This document shows positions 36,419-45,895 of a DNA stretch of 64,000 nucleotides, in pieces. Made by a program: the position numbers and the translations under genes. Origin of the DNA: CAZSRX01 sp964609675 [NCBI: uncultured Bacteroidota bacterium] (GTDB taxonomy: Bacteria; CLD3; SB21); NCBI GenBank assembly GCA_964609675.1, contig CAZSRX010000003.1:61547-125546 (forward strand), in the 5' to 3' direction. Each line of letters starts with the position of its first letter. Position 1 is the stretch's first letter. The notes under the pieces are model-generated. The model ran no database searches. It had not been told where the DNA came from and saw nothing but the letters and a program-made list of their open reading frames with translations.

Positions 36419-37600
36419 TTATGATTTTCTCCATCGTTCAAGGACTGCTTTATAGGCGTTCTCATAGGCCTCAGCGACTTTGGCCCAAGAATAATCGGCG
36501 GCCATTTTTTTGTTATACATTCCCATAGCGCGTGTAGCCGGGATATCCTTCAGCAGGTTGGCCATGGATGCGGCTATGGCCGTGGGATTGTTGTTTTCAT
36601 AGACAAAGCCGTTTACGCCGTTCGTCACCAGATCCTTATTGCCGATGTTGTCGGATAAAATAACGGCAAGTCCGGCAGACATGGCATCCATCGCGGATAA
36701 TTCAAAACCGCCCGAAAGTGCCGGCGAGATAAAAACATCCGCGGCGCACAAATGATCAATAATGGCCTGTGAGGGCATGCGCGGAATATGAGTGACGGGA
36801 TCGGTTTCCACCGGCACTTCGCCGACAATGTGGAAATATCTTGTCAACCCGCGCTGTTCAATCGGCGCCTGCATCTTTTCCGTTTCTAAACCGATAATAA
36901 CCACTTTAAAATTCCGGTACTGATGACTCAGTTGCTCAACGGCGTCAATCATCAGATGCATTCCTTTGATTTTAGAATTACGGCTGACCAGCACAAACAT
37001 CAGTTCATCGTCACGGATTCCGATACGGTTTCGGATACGCTGTCGTTCGCCGGAGACGATTTCCTCATAAGGGCTTCCGCTGACCGCATAAAACATTCTT
37101 TCGGGATTTGCGCCCAGCCCGAGCATGAGATGCTTAATATCCTCGCAGGTATAAATCAATCCGGCCGCTTCGCGTAAGACCCGCCTGGTTTTTCTTACCG
37201 TTTTCGGATTCATAAGATTTCCGTAATTCAGTGGCGGATAAACCTTTATATCAGCGCCCTGCGCCGTAGCAAAACATGGTACGTTCAGTTTTTTCTGTAA
37301 GTGAATGCCCATTTCGCCGGGCGGATACAAGAAGTTGGCATGGATAACATCAAAACGGATTTTTTTATGCAATGAAACGATGGCTCGGTATTTGAGCCAG
37401 TTATAAATATACGGATAGGATTTGTAAAAATGCAGTTCATAGTTGAACGTCATATGTTTAATTTTCGGGTAAATTTTTTCCGTCAGAGGGATGATTACCC
37501 GATGTCCGCGCAGGGCCAAATACTTTGCCCAGAAATGCGCCGCGAATTCCCCGCCGCCAATATTGGGGAAAAAATGATCGGTTAGTATAAGTATGTTCAT
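36419..37600 (-). CDS. Glycosyltransferase family 4
   Basis: A 393-residue GT-B fold enzyme. The N-terminus ILTDHFFPNIGGGEFAAHFWAKYLALRGHRV binds acceptor, and the C-terminal half contains ISPALSGGFELSAMDAMSAGLAVILSDNIGNKDLV, the EX7E-type donor-binding signature of GT4. It is probably retaining and uses a nucleotide sugar to extend the polysaccharide repeat unit. It lies between the flippase and an epimerase within the cluster, with 13 bases to the upstream gene and essentially none to the downstream one. Confidence 0.9.
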   Translation of the reverse strand: MNILILTDHFFPNIGGGEFAAHFWAKYLALRGHRVIIPLTEKIYPKIKHMTFNYELHFYKSYPYIYNWLKYRAIVSLHKKIRFDVIHANFLYPPGEMGIHLQKKLNVPCFATAQGADIKVYPPLNYGNLMNPKTVRKTRRVLREAAGLIYTCEDIKHLMLGLGANPERMFYAVSGSPYEEIVSGERQRIRNRIGIRDDELMFVLVSRNSKIKGMHLMIDAVEQLSHQYRNFKVVIIGLETEKMQAPIEQRGLTRYFHIVGEVPVETDPVTHIPRMPSQAIIDHLCAADVFISPALSGGFELSAMDAMSAGLAVILSDNIGNKDLVTNGVNGFVYENNNPTAIAASMANLLKDIPATRAMGMYNKKMAADYSWAKVAEAYENAYKAVLERWRKS

Positions 37601-37613
37601 GATATCCTTTATT

Positions 37614-39209
37614 TTACTTTTTAATGCCGAATTTTTTTATCATTTTATCCTTTACGGCTGTTAATAATCGCCTTTCATCACTATCCAAACGTAAAAGTAA
37701 TAGGGTGATAAAATACAATAGAAACAAAATACCTGCAGGAGCAATGAATCGGAGCACAAAAGCCGTATTCGAGAGCCAATATAATTTTATAAAATATATT
37801 GCGCCACCGCTGATCAGGCCGGCAAAGATCGGTTTCCAGTATTGCAGGCTGTAAGGATGAATGCGGTACAAATAAAACACGATGCCCAGCTGGATTAGAT
37901 TGATAAAAATGATGGAAATTGTTGTCGCTACCGCCGCGCCAATAATTCCCCACCACTGGATAAATAAATAATTAAGTACGATATTTAAGGTCATGACTGC
38001 TCCGTTGGAATAAAACAGCCATCGAGAGCGGGAGGATAAAGAAATTATCTGCGCGGTATGTCCGGTTATGGCCTGAAACAGGAACCCGGAACTGAGTATC
38101 ATCAGGCAGGTGGCGCCGGCCGTGAAGCCGCGGCCGAAAATCAGAAGGAGTTCTTCGGGAAAAATCATCAACATCAGATAAATCGGCAGCGTCAGGATAA
38201 ACGTGATTTTAGTTACCTGTTTGTATAATTCCTCCATCGTGGCGATTTGCCGCCGGGCCGTGAATTCCGAAATCAGCGGTACGAATAATTGACTGGTACT
38301 GCCAAGGACAATCAGTAAAAAGGGGGTAATGCGGAAGGAAACCTCATAAACTCCCACATCGGAGGCGGTCATAAAATAACCAATCATCAGCCCGTCAGTT
38401 TGCTGAAACATGACATCAACAAACAGGACAAAATACAGGGGCACGGAATAAACCATAAAATCTTTTTTTTCAGCAGCGGTCAGCTTCTCCCCGGGCGTGG
38501 CAGAAAAATTCGGCAGATATTCGGTACGGGTGTAATACCAACCCGCGATGGCCTGTATAAAAGAACTGATGACCACAGCCAAAAGCACGCCGGTTACGCC
38601 GCCGCCCCAGATAAAAACGATAATCAGAATGATTAGTTTCGCGGTATTAGGATAAATGTATTTGATTAGTGTCCGGTATTTAATGTCCTTCATGGCGCAG
38701 AGAAACGCCGAATACAGGTGCTGGTAGTTGTTCAGGAGGATGGTTCCGGCGGCGAAATACAGGATGTAATCCAGGCCCGGCTTTTCAAAAATCCTGTATG
38801 CGAAGAAATACGTAAAGAGCAAACAGGCGCCGAAGCTGACCATACCGAACACCGCGCCCCACTTTAAGGCAAAATAGAGGGCCTGCCGGACTTTCCCGGG
38901 GCGCTGTTTAAAGATGTACTCGGGTATGAATTTGATGATTCCTTCATGCAGGCCGAACAGCGAAAACATGCTAAAGAATCCTATGATATTGGACGCCAGA
39001 GAAAAGAGTCCGTACGTCTCGACACCCAGAATGCGCGTATTCAGAATGCCGACCAGCGGGCTGAGAAAATACTGGCTGATCAGGGAACCTGAGGTAAAAA
39101 TGGAAGCGCCTTTAACAACCGTTTTTAAGTTCGCAATCGAACCTTCGGAAGGCTTTTCTGTAGCGTTTGTTTTCGGCATCATTTCTTTGGTCTCGTCTAA
39201 GGGCGCCAT
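37614..39209 (-). CDS. Polysaccharide flippase (Wzx/MATE-like, MVF superfamily)
   Basis: A 531-residue integral membrane protein with about 14 hydrophobic helices, of the oligosaccharidyl-lipid flippase family. GASIFTSGSLISQYFLSPLVGILNTRILG at the N-terminus and the long helix pattern are typical of Wzx. The ATG at 39209 overlaps the TGA of the deacetylase gene by one base, which is better than the in-frame TTG one codon earlier. The protein should move lipid-linked repeat units across the inner membrane, matching the Wza and Wzc genes upstream in the operon. Confidence 0.88.
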   Translation of the reverse strand: MAPLDETKEMMPKTNATEKPSEGSIANLKTVVKGASIFTSGSLISQYFLSPLVGILNTRILGVETYGLFSLASNIIGFFSMFSLFGLHEGIIKFIPEYIFKQRPGKVRQALYFALKWGAVFGMVSFGACLLFTYFFAYRIFEKPGLDYILYFAAGTILLNNYQHLYSAFLCAMKDIKYRTLIKYIYPNTAKLIILIIVFIWGGGVTGVLLAVVISSFIQAIAGWYYTRTEYLPNFSATPGEKLTAAEKKDFMVYSVPLYFVLFVDVMFQQTDGLMIGYFMTASDVGVYEVSFRITPFLLIVLGSTSQLFVPLISEFTARRQIATMEELYKQVTKITFILTLPIYLMLMIFPEELLLIFGRGFTAGATCLMILSSGFLFQAITGHTAQIISLSSRSRWLFYSNGAVMTLNIVLNYLFIQWWGIIGAAVATTISIIFINLIQLGIVFYLYRIHPYSLQYWKPIFAGLISGGAIYFIKLYWLSNTAFVLRFIAPAGILFLLYFITLLLLRLDSDERRLLTAVKDKMIKKFGIKK

Positions 39210-40204
39210 CAAGCTTTTAAAGTTTTGCCCGATAAAATATCATAAGCCTCATGCATCGTGGGGCTTCCGGCACCTTTGGACAGGATGTAGCCGGTGATAC
39301 GCGATAACCGTTCCATAAATGCGGCGACATCGCGTTCAGTATTATTGTAAGGACTTGTGCCGGGTGTCAGTTCATTACTGTGGAACATCATCACAAGAAA
39401 TATATGGTCATGCTCTTGGTGCCTTTGTATATACGCATCGGCGACCATACGCATTGCTTCATAGGAATAAGTACTGGGCCGGAGGCTGTACACTTTCATA
39501 TAACCGGACGGCAATACCCTCCGCAGAACGGCTTTGCTGTAACGGCTCCGGCTGACCCATTTGCGCAGACCCGGCCGCTGGGAGGAATAAAAACGTGAGT
39601 GGACCGTCATGGGCAGTTCCAGCAGCCGTGTTGGTGGTGTCGTGTTTTCCATCTCAATAAAATAGGGATACAGCGGGCGATCAAAATAATTGAAACGGTT
39701 ATTCAGAGTATGAATAACGTGTAATGGAAATACGCTGGAATCCACTTTGTAACCGAGCTGAGATAATATTCTGAAAGTCGCCGGTCCCATTCCGAACCGG
39801 CCCGCGCGGAACGATGACGGCGCATAGCCGAATGTTTCATGGAACAGTGCCGTCATATTTTTCATTTTTTCGTATTCGATCGCTTCCGGAAAATCGGCCT
39901 GAAACTGGTCGGTAGTTTTGGGCAGGACAACCGGATCGGGTTCGATGAACTCCGTATGCATATGGGTGCCCAGTTCACACCGGCATCCGAAAGAACGGAA
40001 CAAATCTGCGGTATGGCTGTCGCGGATGATTTCCGGACTTAAAAGATACGTTGGTCTGATGCCGTTTTGTTCACAAAATGGCTGAAACAACTTCCCCACG
40101 CCTGTTTCGATATTCTGAAAGCGGAGCGGATGCGGAATGGACCAGTCCGCGCTTTTGTCGCATTCGGTGTCGATGGTAATAAGAAAATGTATCTGATGCT
40201 TCAT
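39209..40204 (-). CDS. Polysaccharide-deacetylase-like protein
   Basis: A 331-residue protein beginning with the metal-site motif FLITIDTECD, followed by RPTYLLSPEII, ELGTHMHTEF (His ligands) and SFRAGRFGMGPATFRIL. These are the blocks of the NodB/WalW-type polysaccharide deacetylase family. The second Asp of the usual DDG/DTE motif is present as DTE. It would remove acetyl groups from amino sugars of the polymer or its precursor. It lies between the acyltransferase-like gene and the flippase in the operon. Confidence 0.82.
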   Translation of the reverse strand: MKHQIHFLITIDTECDKSADWSIPHPLRFQNIETGVGKLFQPFCEQNGIRPTYLLSPEIIRDSHTADLFRSFGCRCELGTHMHTEFIEPDPVVLPKTTDQFQADFPEAIEYEKMKNMTALFHETFGYAPSSFRAGRFGMGPATFRILSQLGYKVDSSVFPLHVIHTLNNRFNYFDRPLYPYFIEMENTTPPTRLLELPMTVHSRFYSSQRPGLRKWVSRSRYSKAVLRRVLPSGYMKVYSLRPSTYSYEAMRMVADAYIQRHQEHDHIFLVMMFHSNELTPGTSPYNNTERDVAAFMERLSRITGYILSKGAGSPTMHEAYDILSGKTLKA

Positions 40205-40252
40205 CCGGATTTCGCTATGTCGATGGAGTTAAACAGGATATCGGTTATAAAA

Positions 40253-41341
40253 TTATTTGAATTTATGAATCAACCGGGATTTCAGGTTGTGGGTGTTTGT
40301 AATAACAATATCATAAGTTTTAAAATAGGTTTTTGTCCATTTTTCCTTGTACTCCGATTCACCGCGCATAAAACTGAACCTTGAAAAACCCCGCTCAAAA
40401 CAGGATTCGATCAGATGATACAGCAGCAACTTTGTCGGTGCGTATTTACTATAGCTGGTATCAAAGCCGGTATTCCACCAGTAAAAAATGTTATCCGCAA
40501 TAAACCCGACGGCGTAAGAGATGTACTGATCTTTGAATTTCAGCAGCGTGATATCCAATTTATGCTGGTTATGATATATTTGATAAATGGCCCTGATAAA
40601 ACGCTGCATGGCCGGATCATCATACATACTGCTGCGATCCAGTTCACTTTGGCGGTCTGAATGCATAAAGGCGATGGCGTTAAACAGATTATTCAGTTCA
40701 CCGGCATCGTTGTCCGCCGAAAAGTGTTCCAGCGCGTATCCACCTTCTCTATTGAACATATTACGGATTCGGTTCAGATCTCGCCGTACGAATTTTTTGC
40801 TGGTGTCTGTCGCGTAATAATCGGCAAAGGCGCGGTTTTTGAGATCAATAAAATAAAACCGTTTGTAGTCGGACTGCTTATAGGTAAATTTCTTCTGTTC
40901 GAGTATTTGAGGAAACAGAGAAAGCGTCGGGGAATGTTCGGGTATATTTTTCAGAATAACCCTTTCCCATTCCGTTTTATTTGCAACCAGAAAATCGAGG
41001 AACGCTTCCATGATTTGGGTTTCATGGCCGGCAATCAGCAGGTCCGAATGATCGCAATAGTTATGGGATAAAAAAGTCAGAGTCCGATAGGGAACTAACC
41101 GATACGCCTTATGCGTTATAATGGACATGGGAATGATACCGACCAGTTCACCGGCTTTCCAGAAAGATAAGATTAAAAAACCGCCGTTTGGACTGACATG
41201 CTGCGTCCATGTATATAACCATTCAAATGAAAACTGGAAATACGAATAAGGACGTTTATTCAATAATGACGTCCAGAAATGTTCCAGTGATTGGAAATCC
41301 TTCAGACTGGTTATTGCCTTTATGGTGATATCGTTATCCAT
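40253..41341 (-). CDS. GNAT/FemAB-like acyltransferase (CelD/BcsL type)
   Basis: A 362-residue protein of the acetyltransferase_6 (CelD/BcsL, FemAB-like) group. The late segment DQYISYAVGFIADNIFYWWNTGFDTSYSKYAPTKLLLYHLIE, followed by FSRFSFMRGESEYKEKWTK, is the family signature. Such proteins accompany exopolysaccharide clusters and may acylate sugars or transfer an aminoacyl group. It is in the middle of the cluster, 28 bases from the membrane enzyme gene upstream and 48 bases from the deacetylase downstream. Confidence 0.75.
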   Translation of the reverse strand: MDNDITIKAITSLKDFQSLEHFWTSLLNKRPYSYFQFSFEWLYTWTQHVSPNGGFLILSFWKAGELVGIIPMSIITHKAYRLVPYRTLTFLSHNYCDHSDLLIAGHETQIMEAFLDFLVANKTEWERVILKNIPEHSPTLSLFPQILEQKKFTYKQSDYKRFYFIDLKNRAFADYYATDTSKKFVRRDLNRIRNMFNREGGYALEHFSADNDAGELNNLFNAIAFMHSDRQSELDRSSMYDDPAMQRFIRAIYQIYHNQHKLDITLLKFKDQYISYAVGFIADNIFYWWNTGFDTSYSKYAPTKLLLYHLIESCFERGFSRFSFMRGESEYKEKWTKTYFKTYDIVITNTHNLKSRLIHKFK

Positions 41342-41369
41342 TCTGCAAGATTTTCTTATAGATAATGGG

Positions 41370-42635
41370 TTAATTTAGCAAGAAAATAATTTGTTTCATA
41401 ACCGGAAAACGTAGCTGATATAAAACAATGAAACCGGCGCATGCCGCGGAAAAAGCTTGTATATACTTTTGAAGAATTTTTTTTCCCGATAAATACTCGC
41501 TGACAGCTTTAAGACCGGCGATCATATATATATAAAATATCCAGTGATAGGCTGATACAAATCGGGCCAATATGAAAAAAAACAGATAAAAAAGCATCAC
41601 GGATATGATGGCTAGAAAAACCGTACCAGCGGGATACCGGATTTTTATCATACCGGTAATCGCCAGCGCTATCCCGACTATGGAAAAAGTGTACCACCAA
41701 ACTTTTATAATATTATATAAATTCACCGGAACCCGCTTCAGAATATCATTTTCAGGTTCGGTCAGATACTCTGGTAATGATTTTGCTTCGGCAGGATTCC
41801 TCTGCACTTTTTCAATGATCGTATACCGCTCATATATATTCTCAGTGTTTGTAACCATGGTTTGGTATGGGCTTTGTAACTCTCCCATGACCAGATTGAT
41901 ATAGGTTTTACCTGATATCTGCCATCGTCCGGTGTTTTCTTTTAGAAAATGGAGATAAGGTAGCATCAGCGCAGCCATCACTGCAAACAGCGCCGCCGAA
42001 AGCCATAGCTTTACAAGCCAGGTCGATGATAATCTTCGAAGGTAAATTATCCACAAAAGAACGGATAAATATAATCCTTCCGGCTTAGTATAATAGATAA
42101 CGGCCGATAGAACGCCGAACACTGTTGCTTCGATGCCCATACCCGAAAAAGATAAACGGGTTTTATCTTTCAAGAGTAATAAGGTCAAGGCCATCATGCC
42201 GCAAACGAACATTGGTTCCGCCCATCCACCCGCTGCATTAACCATCATTTGGTAATTGGAAATATATAAGAGCAGGCCGGTTAGCTGTAGAAAAACGTCT
42301 ATAAAAAGTTTTTTAACAATCAGGTAAAACATCCATAAGCTGAGAAGCCAGAAGCCTGTACTTGCAGCCGTAACCGCGATTTGAGGATCCTTGATCAGAC
42401 GATTCAAGGCGCCCGCTACAACCGCAAATCCCGGAGGGAGCACCACATACGGTTGGCCCTCCAGCGTGATACCGTTACCCTGCCAGATATTGACTCCAAC
42501 CATGGCATAATCAAACGGGTCGTGATGTTTTTCAAAATGCCGGTCATTGTTAATTTCAAAGCCGAATATAAAAATAAAAAAAACTGCTATAAATGCGAAC
42601 AGAGTGTATGCGAAGATACGTTGGGCAATAATCAT
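41370..42635 (-). CDS. Multi-pass membrane protein, possible GT39/GT-C-type glycosyltransferase
   Basis: A 421-residue protein with about 10-11 hydrophobic helices. The first periplasmic loop has FEINNDRHFEKHHDPFDY and GNGITLEGQPYVVLPPGFAVVAG, which resembles the acidic first loop of GT-C enzymes such as ArnT/PMT-type glycosyltransferases. Polymerase (Wzy) function is an alternative, since no other Wzy candidate is present. The ATG at 42635 avoids the 25-base overlap with the epimerase gene that the in-frame TTG at 42674 would cause. No firm family assignment is possible by eye. Confidence 0.6.
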   Translation of the reverse strand: MIIAQRIFAYTLFAFIAVFFIFIFGFEINNDRHFEKHHDPFDYAMVGVNIWQGNGITLEGQPYVVLPPGFAVVAGALNRLIKDPQIAVTAASTGFWLLSLWMFYLIVKKLFIDVFLQLTGLLLYISNYQMMVNAAGGWAEPMFVCGMMALTLLLLKDKTRLSFSGMGIEATVFGVLSAVIYYTKPEGLYLSVLLWIIYLRRLSSTWLVKLWLSAALFAVMAALMLPYLHFLKENTGRWQISGKTYINLVMGELQSPYQTMVTNTENIYERYTIIEKVQRNPAEAKSLPEYLTEPENDILKRVPVNLYNIIKVWWYTFSIVGIALAITGMIKIRYPAGTVFLAIISVMLFYLFFFILARFVSAYHWIFYIYMIAGLKAVSEYLSGKKILQKYIQAFSAACAGFIVLYQLRFPVMKQIIFLLN

Positions 42636-42649
42636 TAATGCAATATCTT

Positions 42650-43600
42650 TTATTTTTGCGATGAGGTAAACCAACGGACAAAACGGCCTATACCGTCTTC
42701 GATAGCTGTTTTGGGGCAGTATCGGATGAGTTGCCGGGCTTTTTCTATATCAGCATAAGTACGGATTACGTCACCCGGCTGCAAGGGAAGCCATTCGATA
42801 ATAGCTTTCTTGTTTAATTCCTTTTCAATCAGGCGGACGAGATTGATAAGCGTGATGGTTTTAGATTCGCCCAGATTCAGAATTTCATAGCCCTTTAGAT
42901 TATCGATGCAGCCCAGGATGCCATGGATGATATCCTCAATATAGGTGTAATCCCTGGAGGTAGATCCGTCGCCGTATAACTGTACAGGCAAACCGCTGAA
43001 AATCTTTCGGGTAAACTGATGAATGGCCATTTCAGGCCGCTGCCGGGGCCCGTAAACAGTGAAAAAACGCAGGCAGAATGTTTCGATGTTGTACAAATGA
43101 TAGTACGTATACGCCAAAACTTCACACGCTTTCTTAGTGGCCGCATAGGGTGAAATGGCCCGGTCCACATTATCGGTTTCCGAATAAGGTATCTTCTCAT
43201 TATTCCCGTATACCGAAGATGAGGAAGCCAAGATCAGCTTGTTTACTCCGTGTTTCTTCATTGTTTCCAGGACATTAACCGTTCCCTCGATGTTGACTTT
43301 TTGGTAAAGCAATGGATGCATTATTGAAGGCCGTACACCCGCGCGGGCTGCGAGATGAATAACCATGTCGGGTTTTTGTCCGCTGAAAACCTCTTCGAGC
43401 TGTTGTGGGTTTAGGATATCACCTCGCACCAGATGGAAGTCCGAATAATTTAAGCAGTTTCGTACATTTTTTTCTTTAATCGCGGGATCATAGTAATCGT
43501 CGAAGTTGTCCAATGCAATGATACTGTGGCCGCGTTCCAGCAAAGCCTCACAAAGATGCGATCCGATAAAACCCGCACCGCCTGTAACAAGAAAAATCAT
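42650..43600 (-). CDS. UDP-glucuronate/UDP-glucose 4-epimerase-like SDR
   Basis: A 316-residue extended SDR. It has the glycine motif GGAGFIGSHLCEALLERGH, the binding segment DNFDDYYDPAIKEKNV, the active-site serine block LASSSSVYG and YAATKKACEVLAYTYY with the intact Tyr-Lys pair, then FCLRFFTVYGPRQRPEMAI. The DNFDDYYDP and RPDMA-type motifs are those of UDP-glucuronate 4-epimerases. It overlaps the kinase gene by 4 bases (ATGA). It should supply a uronic or neutral hexose for the polymer. Confidence 0.88.
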   Translation of the reverse strand: MIFLVTGGAGFIGSHLCEALLERGHSIIALDNFDDYYDPAIKEKNVRNCLNYSDFHLVRGDILNPQQLEEVFSGQKPDMVIHLAARAGVRPSIMHPLLYQKVNIEGTVNVLETMKKHGVNKLILASSSSVYGNNEKIPYSETDNVDRAISPYAATKKACEVLAYTYYHLYNIETFCLRFFTVYGPRQRPEMAIHQFTRKIFSGLPVQLYGDGSTSRDYTYIEDIIHGILGCIDNLKGYEILNLGESKTITLINLVRLIEKELNKKAIIEWLPLQPGDVIRTYADIEKARQLIRYCPKTAIEDGIGRFVRWFTSSQK

Positions 43601-45873
43601 ACTTCAATCCGTCGCGTTTTTGATTGCTTGCCGGTATCGTCCTGCGCGTAATAACTATGATAAGCGTATTTATAATAACCGTAGTAACCCCGCCGTTCAC
43701 CCGTAAAGTCGTTGAAGACAATTCCAATAATATTCGTTCGGACGTTTTTCATCGCCGTGATGGCGGTTTCAAGGGCGGCCTTTTCTGTTATGCCGTATTT
43801 AACAACAAGTATCATGCCGTCGACCCGGGACGACAGGATCAGCGTATCAGTCAGCAACAGAATCGGCGGGCTGTCGTAGATGACAATGTCGTAGAGTTTT
43901 TCCAGTTCGTTCATCAGAAAACTCATGCGCAGGGAAGAGAATATCTCCGAATGGTCCATGGCATTGGTACCTGCAGTAAGAATGCTGAGGTTTTTCACGT
44001 TCGAGAGCTGTATGCAGGATTCCGCTTCGCGGTTTTGGAGTATAACGTCTGCCAGTCCCGGGGTTTCATTGAGTTCAAAGAGCTGGTGGTATTTAGGTTT
44101 CCGAATATCCGAATCGACTAGGCATACGCGATGGCCCATATCAGCGAAAGAGATAGCCGTGTTGATAGCCGTGGTGGTCTTGCCTTCACTCGGGCCGGGA
44201 CTGCTGATCAGGATAGAGCGCAAGGGAGAATCGATATTGGCGAACTGGATATTGGTGCGCAGGGTACGGTAACTTTCGGAAACAAATGAACGTGGATTAA
44301 ACTGAGAAATCATGGCTTTTTTCCGGGCGACATTGCGTTCTTCCGAATCGGAAAGGCTTTGTTTCTTCAGGCGTAATTTTTTTTGAATTTTTTCTCCTGT
44401 TCCTTCATTGGCGTCTCCGGTAGCGGCTTCGATGCTGATATGGGGTATGGTCCCGATAATCGGAATGTTGGTGATTCCCGTGATATGTTCGGGCGCTTTG
44501 ATGGTATTGTCCAGATACTCAAGGCCGAACGCCAGGGCGATGCCTATCAGCAGGCCGAGGACGGCGCCGATGAATATATTCGTGTATACTTTTTTATAAA
44601 TTGGTGTAGGATTTTTCGGAGGGTCGATAATCTTCAGATTGCCGGTCGTACCATACATCTGGATAGAAAAAGATTCTTTCTGTTTGATGAGCGAATTCAG
44701 CGTTTCGGCCAGGAACTGCTTCGAGCGTTCCAGCCGGTTGATTTCAATAGCGTCCTCCAGCAAATTCGGGTTTTTTTGCTCAAAGCTGCGGATCAGACCG
44801 TCATACAACCGGGCCTGGCCTTTTAAAAGCATGAGTTCAATTTCCTCTCCGTTTTTTTTCGCAAAGACATCTTTCCAGACGCCCGATAAATCGGTATTGA
44901 CACTGCGATCCTCTTGTGTCGTGATGGTGGATAGGGATTGGCTGTATTCATCGGTTAATGTTGTCATCTGTCTTTCAATGTTTTTGAGTTCCTCATTTTC
45001 GGAGGCTTTCGCGCCGTAACGCTGATAGAGAGCGATTTTCCGATCCTGAAGGTCCTGAATCTTTTTCTTCAGTTGGTTTATATCTTCAGATTCGTACACT
45101 GGCCGGTTCAGGCTTCCGCTCATTTTTTTCTGAAGCGAATCCATCTGAGTTTCCAGGGCGCGAATGTTGGCTTGTTTGATCTGAATCTGAATTTCCAATT
45201 CAGCGAGTTTTTCCTTCATCAGGATGATCTTGCTCAGCGGGCCTTCGTTTTCCTTGGTGATATCGATTTTTTTCTTCAGAGCCTGAAGGGACATCTCGGT
45301 TTTTTCGAGGTTGCTTTTGGTGATTTCCATTTGTTCATCGATAAAATTAACGCTGCTCTGAAGGCCTTCCCGGTCCAGTTCTGCGGTGCGAATCTTCAAA
45401 AGGTTCATGGCCACCTCAACGATTTTTTTTACCAAAAAAGGGTCGGTGGAAGTGGCGGATATCTCAATAAACTGCGAGGAGCCCATGTAGGGGCGCAGGG
45501 TGATTTGTCCGGTAGAGGCGCTCCGGGCGGCCCTCTCGGCGTAGTCCTCTTCGCGCGTCTTCAGGATTTCCTTTTTCAAATCTTCCCGAAAGCGTTCATT
45601 AAGAAGTCCGGTAGAAAGAATAATTTCGTAATAACCCAGATCAAATTGCTTGATGGCCTGCCCTTTACCCGTTGCATCCAGCATGGGCATATTCGATATG
45701 TTCTCAAAATACAGCAAGGCCTGGGAACGGTATATGGTGGGCTCACTGAGGGAATAGTAAGACACAACTCCCAGAAATAACAGAAAGACTGATAGGACCA
45801 GGTATTTGTGATGGAGAACAATCCGTAATATCGATCCGAGATCGAGACCCTGTTTTACCTGAATATCTTCCAT
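43597..45873 (-). CDS. wzc: Exopolysaccharide chain-length regulator and tyrosine autokinase (Wzc/CpsD-like)
   Basis: A 758-residue fusion. The N-terminal half has two transmembrane helices (about residues 28-46 and 435-455) around a coiled-coil-rich Wzz-type periplasmic domain (residues about 185-330 are heptad-rich). The cytoplasmic C-terminal half is a bacterial tyrosine kinase with Walker A SSPGPSEGKTTTAINTA, Walker A' VCLVDSDIRKPKYHQLFE and Walker B VIYDSPPILLLTD. The tail carries a tyrosine cluster (RRGYYGYYKYAYHSYY), the usual autophosphorylation site. It works with the Wza-like exporter directly upstream to control polymer length and export. Confidence 0.92.
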   Translation of the reverse strand: MEDIQVKQGLDLGSILRIVLHHKYLVLSVFLLFLGVVSYYSLSEPTIYRSQALLYFENISNMPMLDATGKGQAIKQFDLGYYEIILSTGLLNERFREDLKKEILKTREEDYAERAARSASTGQITLRPYMGSSQFIEISATSTDPFLVKKIVEVAMNLLKIRTAELDREGLQSSVNFIDEQMEITKSNLEKTEMSLQALKKKIDITKENEGPLSKIILMKEKLAELEIQIQIKQANIRALETQMDSLQKKMSGSLNRPVYESEDINQLKKKIQDLQDRKIALYQRYGAKASENEELKNIERQMTTLTDEYSQSLSTITTQEDRSVNTDLSGVWKDVFAKKNGEEIELMLLKGQARLYDGLIRSFEQKNPNLLEDAIEINRLERSKQFLAETLNSLIKQKESFSIQMYGTTGNLKIIDPPKNPTPIYKKVYTNIFIGAVLGLLIGIALAFGLEYLDNTIKAPEHITGITNIPIIGTIPHISIEAATGDANEGTGEKIQKKLRLKKQSLSDSEERNVARKKAMISQFNPRSFVSESYRTLRTNIQFANIDSPLRSILISSPGPSEGKTTTAINTAISFADMGHRVCLVDSDIRKPKYHQLFELNETPGLADVILQNREAESCIQLSNVKNLSILTAGTNAMDHSEIFSSLRMSFLMNELEKLYDIVIYDSPPILLLTDTLILSSRVDGMILVVKYGITEKAALETAITAMKNVRTNIIGIVFNDFTGERRGYYGYYKYAYHSYYAQDDTGKQSKTRRIEV

Positions 45874-45895
45874 AATTGACTCTTCATATAAAATG